From positions 6,386,001 through 6,450,000 of the forward strand of contig NZ_JAGPYQ010000001.1 of NCBI RefSeq assembly GCF_018070025.1: a stretch of DNA of 64,000 bases, written 5' to 3'. The stretch is from Streptomyces liliiviolaceus (GTDB lineage: Bacteria; Actinomycetota; Actinomycetes; Streptomycetales; Streptomycetaceae). A program made the translations under genes and the position numbers. The notes under the pieces were generated by a model. The model was not told the origin of the DNA, ran no database searches, and saw nothing but the letters and a program-made list of their open reading frames with translations. Below are positions 1-7,297 of this stretch, piece by piece. Position 1 is the stretch's first letter. Each line of letters starts with the position of its first letter.

Positions 1-652
1 TCGAGGTCCGCAGCGTCGTCTGCGACGGTCCGCCGGACGGCCCGGACAAGGTCCTGTCGGCCGCCTGGCGCTGGGCCGGAACGGCCGGCAGCGCGGCGGC
101 GGGTCCCGCGGTCAGCTCGGCGACGGGCCTCGCGGTCAGTTCCGCGACGGGTCCGGCGCCACCTCCGGCACCGGGGCCGGCGCTCGGACCGGCGGTCAGC
201 TCCAGGACGGGCTTGCCGGAACCCTCACGCTCTCCGCGCCCCTCACCGCCACCGCCGCTCGGACGACCGCCCGAGTCGGCGGGCCGGGACCCGGCGGAAC
301 CCCGGTCCGGCATCCTGTCGGGCGGCAGCACCGCCGGGAAGACGGGGCCGAGCTGCGAGCGGCCCACGTCGAACCACTTCTTCGCGACGTCCGGCAGCGG
401 GGCGGCGGCATCGGTGGCTCCGCCCCGGCCGCCTCCGCCCCCGGACGCCGGCCTGGCGTCGCGGGTGGCGGTGCTCATCGCGCGGGTGACGTTGATGTTG
501 CCCGTGGCGTTCTCGACCCGGTCGTAGAGATTGGTGATCCGCTGCTGAACTTCCTCGCGGCTGGGTTCGTCGCTCCGCTGGGCGGGAATGCCCGCGGAGG
601 CGAACTGGTCCACGGAAGCGGGGGCCGCCTTCACGAGGGCGGAGCGGGACAT
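1..652 (-). CDS. Partial protein of unknown function (C-terminus off the left edge)
   Basis: Minus-strand frame with strong G/C third positions, open from the left edge to an in-frame TAG at 777-779. The N-terminal part contains a helical-looking stretch (TNLYDRVENATGN, about residue 45) that loosely recalls the coiled-coil segment before the catalytic domain of secreted Streptomyces NlpC/P60 proteins. After it comes a Gly/Pro/Ala-rich linker with repeated ELTA motifs (three copies, roughly residues 145-175). No catalytic domain lies inside the window, so I assign no function. The start is uncertain. ATG at 652 has no good ribosome binding site, while a strong one (GGAAGGAG, complement of 710-717) sits 9 nt before an in-frame ATC codon at 700, giving a possible 16-residue extension. 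Confidence 0.6.
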   Translation of the reverse strand, partial: MSRSALVKAAPASVDQFASAGIPAQRSDEPSREEVQQRITNLYDRVENATGNINVTRAMSTATRDARPASGGGGGRGGATDAAAPLPDVAKKWFDVGRSQLGPVFPAVLPPDRMPDRGSAGSRPADSGGRPSGGGGEGRGEREGSGKPVLELTAGPSAGPGAGGGAGPVAELTARPVAELTAGPAAALPAVPAQRQAADRTLSGPSGGPSQTTLRTS

Positions 653-1048
653 GCCGGGGAGGCCGGTGCCTCCGGGGCGCTGCGTTCGTTCCGGCGCGAT
701 GGGAGACGACTCCTTCCGTGCACCGCCTGCCGGGTCGACCTTCGGCTTCGGGCGGACAGTTCCGACGTCCGTGCCCTACGGCCCCTGCCTGCTGCGCAGT
801 TGGGCCGATTCACCCTGAAAGTCGACTGGACCTCCGGCTCCGGCCGCCACGGGGGCCGGTCGGATTCGGCGGAGACCGCGCGACCCGGCGAGGTTCACCG
901 GAGCCAGTCGTACGGCCTAGCCGTCAACTTAGCCAACTTGTGTGTCTCGCGTGAAGATTGAAGTGCGAAGTGTCCGATATGTAAATGTGACCTTCGTCGT
1001 ACCCGAAGGTGACCTTGAGGCCTTGACCACCTCACCGCGACCGGTCCG
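653..1048. other. Intergenic region between the partial gene and the sugar-acid operon
   Basis: About 400 bases without a convincing gene. It must hold the promoter of the partial minus-strand gene. The most distinctive patch is 919-940, which is less GC-rich and carries a short imperfect direct repeat (TAGCC-GTCAACT-TAGCC-AACTT), a possible operator or promoter element. A hairpin at 990-1010 is listed separately. The short open frames across 700-1130 lack a ribosome binding site and Streptomyces-like codon positions. Confidence 0.5.
990..1010 (-). terminator. Hairpin after the sugar-acid operon
   Basis: Perfect 7-bp inverted repeat ACCTTCG / CGAAGGT with a 7-nt loop, 39 nt beyond the stop codon of the last operon gene (1049). 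It has no clear U-tract, which is common for actinomycete terminators. Placement suggests it ends the minus-strand catabolic transcript before the next gene. Confidence 0.45.
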
Positions 1049-2050
1049 TCACTCGCGGTTCACCCGGGCCCAGTCGGACGCGGGGAGTCCGAGGAGTTCC
1101 TCGATCCTGGCCTTGTCGGGCAACGGGCCATGATCGCCGGTCACTTGGAGTGCCGAACCGGCGGTGATGTGTCCGAGCCGCAGCGCGCGTTCCATGCCGT
1201 CGCCCCGCAGCAGACCTGTCAGGAACCCTGCGGCGAAGGCGTCTCCGGCGCCGACGGGCTCCACCACGTCCGTGCGCAGAGCGGGCACGGTCCAGGAGCC
1301 TTCGTCGCCGAAGACCGTGGCCGACCGGCCGCCGTCCTTGACGACGAGGAGGCGCGGACGCGGCAACAGCCGCCGTACGCCGTCCGGTTCGAGGCCGGCG
1401 TCCCACAGGTCCTGTGCCTCGTCGAGGCCCACGAGGACGAGGTCGGCGCGGTCGGCCAGTTCGCGCAGTACGGGCGCGGCCGTGCCGGGCGGCCACAGCG
1501 CCCGGCGGTGGTTGACGTCGAAGCTGACGGCGTACGGGCGTTCGTCCGGCGGGGTGGCGAGGGCTTCCTCGACCAGGCTCCGGCAGGACGGGGACAGGGC
1601 CGGGGTGATCCCGGTGAGGTGGAGGACGGAGGCGGACCGTAGTCTGTCGTCCTCCAGCATCTCGGGGCCCAGGGCCGAGGCCGCCGAGCCGCCGCGGTAG
1701 TAGTGGACGCGGGTACCGGTGGCGGCGGGCTCCTTCACGAGCAGGCCCGTGGGCCGGGCCGGGTCGTGCCGCACTCCCCCGACGTCGACACCGGCGGCGC
1801 CGACCGCGGCACGCACCCGCCGGCCCAGCGCGTCGTCGCCGAGCGCCGAGAGCCAGGAGACGGGGACACCCAGATCGGCCAGGTACATCGCCACGTTCGA
1901 CTCGGCCCCCGCCACCGACACCCGCAGGTCCTCGGCGCTCTCCAGGGACTCGGCCGGGGCGGGAGCCAGCGCGGCCATGGTCTCCCCGACGCAGACCACC
2001 GGTCCTTCGCGGGGCCGCCAGACGGCGCGGGGTGCGGACGCGCTGCTCAT
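1049..2050 (-). CDS. PfkB-family sugar-acid kinase (2-keto-3-deoxygalactonate/gluconate kinase type)
   Basis: A 333-residue ribokinase/PfkB-fold kinase. Visible signatures are the N-terminal substrate-binding segment (GAESNVAMYLADLG, about 48-61), FDVN at 177-180 as in KDG kinases, and the C-terminal GAGDAF motif at 267-272, whose Asp270 is the expected catalytic base. It should phosphorylate 2-keto-3-deoxygalactonate (or the gluconate epimer) to the 6-phosphate using ATP in the cytoplasm, feeding the aldolase encoded two genes upstream. Its ATG overlaps the lactonase stop by 4 nt (ATGA), so translation is probably coupled. Sequence alone cannot separate KDG from KDGal specificity. The neighbouring galactonate dehydratase argues for KDGal. 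The classical DgoK belongs to a different kinase family, so this is a functional replacement. Confidence 0.85.
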   Translation of the reverse strand: MSSASAPRAVWRPREGPVVCVGETMAALAPAPAESLESAEDLRVSVAGAESNVAMYLADLGVPVSWLSALGDDALGRRVRAAVGAAGVDVGGVRHDPARPTGLLVKEPAATGTRVHYYRGGSAASALGPEMLEDDRLRSASVLHLTGITPALSPSCRSLVEEALATPPDERPYAVSFDVNHRRALWPPGTAAPVLRELADRADLVLVGLDEAQDLWDAGLEPDGVRRLLPRPRLLVVKDGGRSATVFGDEGSWTVPALRTDVVEPVGAGDAFAAGFLTGLLRGDGMERALRLGHITAGSALQVTGDHGPLPDKARIEELLGLPASDWARVNRE

Positions 2051-2973
2051 GCCGTCTCCTTCCGGGGCGAGTCGGGGCCACGGCGGTCACGGGTGTGGTG
2101 CCGGTAGGTGTCCGCCGGTCTCCCGGGTACGTCGACCCGGGCCGTGAACACGGCGCCGTCGTACGGGCCGGGCGCGGCGAGTCCCACCCGGGCGCTGGTG
2201 ACGTACAGCAGGTCCTCCCGCAGGCACACTCCGGCGGGTTGCCGTGCGGGCAGCCGCAGGGTGCGGTCGAGGCGGCCGTCCGCCAGATACCGGCGTACGG
2301 TGCCGGTGCCCCACACCGCGATCCACACCGCGCCCTCGGCGTCCACGACCATGCCGTCGGGGCTGCCGTCGTCGACGGTGACGTACACCTCCGGGGCGCC
2401 GAGGTCGCCGGTGGCGGGGTCGACGGGATGACGCCGGACGACTCCGCGGGCGCTGTCGGCCAGGTACATGGTGCGGCCGTCGGCCGTGAAGGCGGGCCCG
2501 TTCGGCACGGTGATGCCGTCGAGGACGCGGGCCACCGTGCCGTCGTGGTCGACGCGGTAGAGGGAGCCGGCGCCGTCGTCGGCCTCGTGGGCCATGCTGC
2601 CCGCCCAGAAGCGGCCGGCGGGGTCGGCGGTCCCGTCGTTCATGCGCATGGGCCGTGCCGCGTCCGCCTCGGGCCGGGCCAGCCAACTCGGCGGAGCGTC
2701 CGGGGTGAGCAGGCAGATGCCGGTTCCCGCGGCGGCGATCCAGGTGCCGGGTGCGTCGGCGACGGGGGCCACCGCGCCCAAGGGGACTGGTAGACGGGCC
2801 AGATGACTGAAGGGTTCGGCGGGACGGTCCGTGGCGGTGAGCAGGCGGCCCGCGAGGATGTCCACGAGCACGATGCCGTGATCGGCCGTCCAGCGGATGC
2901 CTTCGCCGAGTTCCAGACGGTCGGGGCCGAGGACATCCGCCCCCGCCGGGGCTTCGGCTTCGGGGTGGGTCAC
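2047..2973 (-). CDS. SMP-30/gluconolactonase-family sugar lactonase
   Basis: A 308-residue six-bladed beta-propeller lactonase. Family signatures are a metal-ligand Glu in the first blade (LGEGIRW, about residue 24), the substrate loop RMNDG (about 110), VPNGPAF, and the late Asp in SPDGMVVD. Members hydrolyse aldonolactones with a divalent metal. In this operon the likely substrate is galactono-lactone made by the dehydrogenase at 6457-7230, giving galactonate for DgoD. It starts with GTG overlapping the aldolase stop (GTGA) and overlaps the kinase start by 4 nt, so it sits in a tightly coupled aldolase-lactonase-kinase trio. Substrate choice is inferred from context. Confidence 0.87.
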   Translation of the reverse strand: MTHPEAEAPAGADVLGPDRLELGEGIRWTADHGIVLVDILAGRLLTATDRPAEPFSHLARLPVPLGAVAPVADAPGTWIAAAGTGICLLTPDAPPSWLARPEADAARPMRMNDGTADPAGRFWAGSMAHEADDGAGSLYRVDHDGTVARVLDGITVPNGPAFTADGRTMYLADSARGVVRRHPVDPATGDLGAPEVYVTVDDGSPDGMVVDAEGAVWIAVWGTGTVRRYLADGRLDRTLRLPARQPAGVCLREDLLYVTSARVGLAAPGPYDGAVFTARVDVPGRPADTYRHHTRDRRGPDSPRKETA

Positions 2974-3611
2974 GCCCCACCTTCGTTCGCCACCGCGAGG
3001 AACGCCCGCGCGCGGTCCCGCAGCGCGGTCAGGCTGCCGCCGTCGGCCGCGTCCCCGACCAGCGGTGAACCTACCCCGACGGCGGTCGCCCCGGCCGCCA
3101 GATACGCGCGGGCGGCGGCCCCGTCGACCCCGCCCACCGGCACGAACAGCTCGTGCGGGAACGGGCCGCGCAGGGCCTTGAGGTAGGCGGGGCCGCCGGC
3201 CTGGGCGGCGGGGAAGATCTTCAGGGCGGCGGCGCCGAGGGTCCGCGCGGCCAGGATCTCGGTCGGGGTCATCACCCCGGCCAGGACCGGCAGTCCCCGT
3301 TCGCGTGCAGCGGTGACGCCGTCCCCGAGCGCGGGGGTGACGGCGAAGTCCGCACCGGCCTCCTGGGCGGCGCGGGCGTCGTCGGCGGTCAGGACCGTAC
3401 CGGCGCCGAGGGGGCGGTCGGGGCCGAGCGCCTCACGGGCCCGCCCGATGACCGACAGGGCGTCCTTACCGCTGAGGGACACCTCGATCAGCTCGACCCC
3501 CTCCTCGGCCAGGGCCAGCACGGTGCGCAGCGCCGCCTCCGGGTCGTCGCCGCGCACGATCGCGACCAGGCGGTGGGCGGTGAGGGCCGCTCGAAGATCC
3601 AGCAGGTCCAT
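2970..3611 (-). CDS. 2-dehydro-3-deoxy-6-phosphogalactonate/gluconate aldolase
   Basis: A 213-residue class I KDPG/KDPGal aldolase with a TIM-barrel fold. The N-terminal LVAIVRGD and LIEVSLSG carry the conserved Arg and catalytic Glu. GAGTVL and VTPALGD follow, and LKIFPA contains the Schiff-base lysine. It cleaves the 6-phospho-2-keto-3-deoxy sugar acid to pyruvate and glyceraldehyde 3-phosphate, the last step of the pathway here. The frame is open far upstream, but ATG at 3611 is chosen because AAGGAG lies 6 nt before it and homology begins there. It follows the mutarotase-like gene by 26 nt and overlaps the lactonase by 4 nt. Galactonate stereochemistry is inferred from adjacent DgoD. Confidence 0.9.
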   Translation of the reverse strand: MDLLDLRAALTAHRLVAIVRGDDPEAALRTVLALAEEGVELIEVSLSGKDALSVIGRAREALGPDRPLGAGTVLTADDARAAQEAGADFAVTPALGDGVTAARERGLPVLAGVMTPTEILAARTLGAAALKIFPAAQAGGPAYLKALRGPFPHELFVPVGGVDGAAARAYLAAGATAVGVGSPLVGDAADGGSLTALRDRARAFLAVANEGGA

Positions 3612-3637
3612 GCAGACTCCTTGTGCAACGGGTCGGT

Positions 3638-4477
3638 TCAGGTGCAGCGGCAGTGCGTGGTGAGCGTCAGCCGCCATCGCACCTCGCCGGAGGCGGGTAC
3701 CCGGGCCGCGTCGCCGGGACCCGCCTCGGCGAGGTCGAAAACACGGCCGAGCATGGGCTCGACGCCTGTGCTGCGGTACGGGCGCCCGGTGGGGAAGCCG
3801 CCCAGGTTGCGCCAGAGGGCGACGGACGTGGGCTGTCCGTCGGCCTCCAGGGCCAGGGACAGCCGGTCCCGGCCGTCGTGGACACAGCAGCCGGGGGCGT
3901 CCACGACGGCACCGACCGCGGTGCCGTCGTCCGGACCGAACCGGTCCAGAGGCAGTCCGCGGGGGACGGGCCAGTCCCCCTCCACCCACGCGGCGCCCTC
4001 GGGCCACAGCTGCGTCAACAGCGGGGCCGCCTCGGGGAAGAGCCGGGTCCGCGCGCCGTCGCCGATGCGCACGCTCGCCCCCTCGGAGAGATCGAGCAGG
4101 GCGTGAGCGGCCCACACGAAGCGGAAGCCCGGGTCGGCCGTCAGCACGTAGTCGGCCTCCGCTCCGTCGAGGGTGCCGCGGATCGTGCGTCCGAGCGTGA
4201 ACCGCTCGCAGCGGACGACGTACCGGTCGTCACCCCGCGCCGGGGCCGGGACCCGAGTCCAAGGGCGGGACCACGCCTCCCCGTGGTCCGGCCCGCCCCG
4301 GATCGTGGGGACGCATTCCTCCAGGCCGCCCGCGTCCACGAACGCGTCGCCGGGTGCGACCCCCGCCCGCTCGGGGGCCACGCGGTGCCACAGCCACTCC
4401 CGGCCGGCAGCCGTGCGCAGGGAGGTCCAACGGCCGCCGTGGGTCGGGTCGGTGGCCACTTCGAGCGGCACGCTCAC
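3638..4477 (-). CDS. Aldose 1-epimerase (mutarotase)-like protein
   Basis: About 279 residues resembling the galactose-mutarotase/aldose-1-epimerase superfamily beta-sandwich: an early GGRWTSL and a mid-protein ADPGFRFVWAAHALLDL with the His expected in the sugar pocket. The usual His/Glu catalytic set is not fully obvious, so it may be a mutarotase-like protein rather than a verified epimerase. GTG at 4477 is preferred over the upstream ATG at 4510 because it forms a GTGA overlap with the dehydratase stop, the pattern used throughout this operon. Its likely job is interconverting anomers of galactose, or of a related sugar, released by the alpha-galactosidases, so that the dehydrogenase sees its preferred anomer. 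Confidence 0.7.
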   Translation of the reverse strand: MSVPLEVATDPTHGGRWTSLRTAAGREWLWHRVAPERAGVAPGDAFVDAGGLEECVPTIRGGPDHGEAWSRPWTRVPAPARGDDRYVVRCERFTLGRTIRGTLDGAEADYVLTADPGFRFVWAAHALLDLSEGASVRIGDGARTRLFPEAAPLLTQLWPEGAAWVEGDWPVPRGLPLDRFGPDDGTAVGAVVDAPGCCVHDGRDRLSLALEADGQPTSVALWRNLGGFPTGRPYRSTGVEPMLGRVFDLAEAGPGDAARVPASGEVRWRLTLTTHCRCT

Positions 4478-5619
4478 CACTCCGCGAAGGAGCCGTCGGC
4501 ATGTCGCCACACCGGGTTGCGCCAGGCGTGTCCGGACCGGTCGGCGGCGCGGACGGCGGCCTCGTCGACGGTGACGCCCAGACCGGGGGCGTCACCCCGC
4601 GAGGCGTGCCCGTCGACGAACCGGAACGGCTCGGTGTCCACCAGGTACGACAGCAGGTCGGCGTCCTTGTTGTAGTGGATGCCCCGACTCTGCTCCTGGA
4701 TGAGGAAGTTGGGGGTGGCGAAGGCGACCTGGAGGCTGGCCGCCAGGGCGATCGGGCCGAGCGGGCAGTGCGGGGCGAGCTGCGCGCCGTGGGTCTCGGC
4801 GAGCGAGGCGATGCGGTGCACCTCCGAGATGCCCCCGGCGTGGGACAGATCCGGCTGGGCGACCGCGATGCCCGCGGTGAGTACGGGCAGGAAGTCGGCG
4901 CGCCCGTAGAGGCGTTCACCGGTGGCGAGCGGGATCGGGGTCGCGGCGACGAGGCCGGCCAGCAGGTGACCGTGCTCGGGCACTACGGGCTCCTCGACGA
5001 ACAGCGGGTGCAGCGGCCCCAGTTCGGACAGGACCCGGCGTGCGCCCGCCGCCGTGAAACGGCCGTGGAAGTCGACGGCGACATCCCGGTCGGGGCCCAG
5101 TGCCTCGCGGGCGGCGGCCACCCGGCCCACGATCGCGGCGGTCTCGGCGGGCGTGGGGATCGGCGAGGTGGCCCCGGCGCCGTTCATCTTCACCGCCGTG
5201 AAGCCCGCCTCGACCTGCGCGGCTATCTGCTCGGTCAGCTCGGCGGGTTCGTCGCCGCCGACCCAGGCGTAGACGCGGACGCGGTCCCGCACCGGGCCGC
5301 CCAGCAGGGCGTGCACCGGAGCCCCGTACGTCTTGCCGGCGATGTCCCACAGGGCCTGGTCGAGCCCGGCGACGGCACTGGAGAGCACCGGGCCGCCGCG
5401 GTAGAAGCCGCCCTTGGACAGCACCTGCCAGTGATCCTGGATGCGCAACGGGTCCTGGCCGACGAGGTGTTCGGCCAGCACGTCGACGGCGGCGCGCACG
5501 ACCTCGGCCCGCCCCTCGACGACCGGTTCGCCCCAGCCGACCACACCCTCGTCGGTCTCGATACGGCAGAAGAGCCAGCGGGGCGGGACGAGGAAGGTCT
5601 CGATACGGGTGATCTTCAC
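4474..5619 (-). CDS. dgoD: D-galactonate dehydratase
   Basis: A 381-residue enolase-superfamily dehydratase collinear with Escherichia coli DgoD over its whole length. Matching blocks are LPPRW-like VPPRW at the start, VGWGEP, GGFYRGGP, VDFHGR (metal Asp and general-acid His), FVEEPV, ATGERLYGR, QPDLSHAGGI, APHCPLGPI (catalytic His), QEQSRGIHYNK and the C-terminal WRNPVWRH. It converts D-galactonate to 2-keto-3-deoxy-D-galactonate, the step that defines this operon as a galactonate route. The start is GTG at 5619, overlapping the regulator stop (GTGA). Confidence 0.95.
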   Translation of the reverse strand: MKITRIETFLVPPRWLFCRIETDEGVVGWGEPVVEGRAEVVRAAVDVLAEHLVGQDPLRIQDHWQVLSKGGFYRGGPVLSSAVAGLDQALWDIAGKTYGAPVHALLGGPVRDRVRVYAWVGGDEPAELTEQIAAQVEAGFTAVKMNGAGATSPIPTPAETAAIVGRVAAAREALGPDRDVAVDFHGRFTAAGARRVLSELGPLHPLFVEEPVVPEHGHLLAGLVAATPIPLATGERLYGRADFLPVLTAGIAVAQPDLSHAGGISEVHRIASLAETHGAQLAPHCPLGPIALAASLQVAFATPNFLIQEQSRGIHYNKDADLLSYLVDTEPFRFVDGHASRGDAPGLGVTVDEAAVRAADRSGHAWRNPVWRHADGSFAEW

Positions 5620-6398
5620 TGGGAGCGGGAGCCTTCCGTCGCGTCGGGCACATGGCTGTCACGGGCGTCACCGGTGCCACCGGTGTCATCGGTGTCGCTG
5701 AGGCGGTCCAGGTCGCGGCCCGCCTGGTCGAGCAGGGCCCGCATCGCGGTCTCGGCGGCCCGTGGGTCCCGGTCGCGTACGGCGTCCAGGACCGCCCGGT
5801 GCGCCGGGACCGGGTCCTCGCTGTGCGGGGCGCTGTGCACGATGCGGTCGCGGTGGGCCAGCCCGGACTCGATCACCATCTCCATGCGTTCGAGGAGTTC
5901 GTTGTGGGTGGCGGCCAGCAGTGCCCGGTGGAAGGCGAGGTCGGCCTCCACGGCGTGGGCGGCGTCGCCACCGCCCTCCCCCATCGCGCCGAGCGCGCCG
6001 TCCAGGGCCGCCAGGTCGGCGTCGGTGCGCCGGTCGGCGGCCAGCCGCACCGCGGCCGGTTCGATGATGGCGCGCACCTCGGCGAGATTTCGCAGCAGCG
6101 CCTCGTCGGCCTCGGAGGTACGGCCGCCCTCGAACTGCCAGCGCAGTACGTCGACATCGAGGAGGTTCCACTCGGCACGGGTACGGACGAACGTGCCGCG
6201 TTTCTGGCGGGCGTCGACCATCCCCTTGGCGGCGAGCACCTTGAGGGACTCGCGCAGGGCGGTGAGGCTCACGTCCAGCTCGCTCTGCAGCGCCACCAGG
6301 TCCAGCGTGGCCCCCTCGGGGATCTCGCCGCCCAGGATGCGGCGGGCGAGGACTTCCACGGTCTGGCCGTGCACGCCGCGGCGGGCATAGGGCGTCAT
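5616..6398 (-). CDS. GntR-family (FCD/FadR subfamily) transcriptional regulator
   Basis: A 260-residue one-component regulator. An N-terminal winged helix-turn-helix (about 10-75; ALRESLKVLAAKGMV, then RQKRGTFV) is followed by an all-helical FCD ligand domain (about 95-235) with the metal/ligand Asp-His pattern (EADLAFHRALL). The architecture is that of DgoR, the galactonate repressor, and it lies directly upstream of dgoD with a 4-nt overlap, so it most likely senses galactonate or a pathway intermediate and controls its own operon. The C-terminal tail (about 235-260) is low-complexity Asp/Gly/Thr. The operator is not known. The palindrome at 7258-7275 is one candidate. Confidence 0.88.
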   Translation of the reverse strand: MTPYARRGVHGQTVEVLARRILGGEIPEGATLDLVALQSELDVSLTALRESLKVLAAKGMVDARQKRGTFVRTRAEWNLLDVDVLRWQFEGGRTSEADEALLRNLAEVRAIIEPAAVRLAADRRTDADLAALDGALGAMGEGGGDAAHAVEADLAFHRALLAATHNELLERMEMVIESGLAHRDRIVHSAPHSEDPVPAHRAVLDAVRDRDPRAAETAMRALLDQAGRDLDRLSDTDDTGGTGDARDSHVPDATEGSRSQ

Positions 6399-6456
6399 TG
6401 TCGTACGGCCTTTCTCTGCGAAGGAGGCGTATGCGTGTGAGGGTGCGCTGTCGTGG

Positions 6457-7230
6457 TCATGCGGAGGCCTTGACGACGCTCCAGCCGCCGTCCACCACCA
6501 GGCTCGTCCCGGTGATGTACGAGGCCTCGTCGGCGCCGAGGAAGGCGATGGCCGCGGCCACCTCCTGCGGTGAGCCGAAGCGGCGCGCGGCCGTTTCGGC
6601 GATGCTGCGTTCCCGGTCCTCGGGCGTGACCCCGTTCCAGGCGGCGGTCAGGATCGGGCCGGGCACGACGGCGTTGACGCGCACCTCGGGCCCGTACTCG
6701 ACGGCGAGCTGCGAGCACAGGGACAGCAGGGCGCCCTTGGAGGCCGCGTACGCGGGGTGGCCCGGAATGCCCCGGTGCGCGTGGACGGACGAGGTCAGGA
6801 CCACCGCTCCCCGGCGTTCCCGCAGGTCGGGGAGGAGGGCCCGGAAGCCGAGGAAGGCGCCGGTGGTGTTGACGGCGAGCTGGCGCTGCCACGAGTCGAG
6901 GGACATCTCATGCGCGGGCGTCACCTCGACGGTGTAGGCGTTGCTGACGAGGACGTCCACGGGTCCGAAGGCGTGGGCGGCGGCCACGATCCGGGTCCAG
7001 TCGTCCTCGGCGGCGACGTCGGCCCGTACGAACCGTGCGTGGCCGCCCGCCTTCGTGATGCGCGCGGCGACTCTCTCGCCGCGGTCCTCGGCGAGGTCGG
7101 CGAGGACGACGGCGGCCCCCTCCTCGGCGAGGCGTTCGGCCGTGGCGGCTCCGATGCCGGAGGCCGCGCCGGTGACGACGGCCGTGCGGCCGGCGAAGCG
7201 GGCGCCGGGCGGTCGTGCGGGCTGCTCCAT
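6457..7230 (-). CDS. Short-chain dehydrogenase/reductase, probable D-galactose 1-dehydrogenase
   Basis: A 257-residue classical SDR: cofactor motif TGAASGIG near residue 20, LADL before the acidic residue that favours NAD, catalytic Ser (TSSVH) and the YAASK catalytic Tyr/Lys. Family membership is clear, substrate is not. The operon encodes lactonase, galactonate dehydratase, kinase and aldolase but no other sugar oxidase, so this enzyme is the natural candidate to oxidise galactose to galactono-lactone. It lies 58 nt upstream of the regulator. AAGGAG lies 12 nt before the ATG, a long spacing. Confidence 0.8.
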   Translation of the reverse strand: MEQPARPPGARFAGRTAVVTGAASGIGAATAERLAEEGAAVVLADLAEDRGERVAARITKAGGHARFVRADVAAEDDWTRIVAAAHAFGPVDVLVSNAYTVEVTPAHEMSLDSWQRQLAVNTTGAFLGFRALLPDLRERRGAVVLTSSVHAHRGIPGHPAYAASKGALLSLCSQLAVEYGPEVRVNAVVPGPILTAAWNGVTPEDRERSIAETAARRFGSPQEVAAAIAFLGADEASYITGTSLVVDGGWSVVKASA

Positions 7231-7257
7231 CGTGGGGTTCGACTCCTTCGTGTGCGA

Positions 7258-7275
7258 GGGACGGCCGTCCGTCCC
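7258..7275. promoter_or_regulatory. Palindrome upstream of the dehydrogenase gene
   Basis: GGGACGGCCGTCCGTCCC contains a perfect 12-bp palindrome (GGACGGCCGTCC, 7259-7270), and an alternative hairpin with GGGACG/CGTCCC arms. It lies in the 67-bp gap between the GH36 gene stop and the dehydrogenase start. It could be an operator for the operon's GntR regulator or an attenuating hairpin between uptake/hydrolysis genes and the oxidation genes. I cannot tell which. Confidence 0.35.
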
Positions 7276-7297
7276 GAAAACATATGCCGGACCGCTG

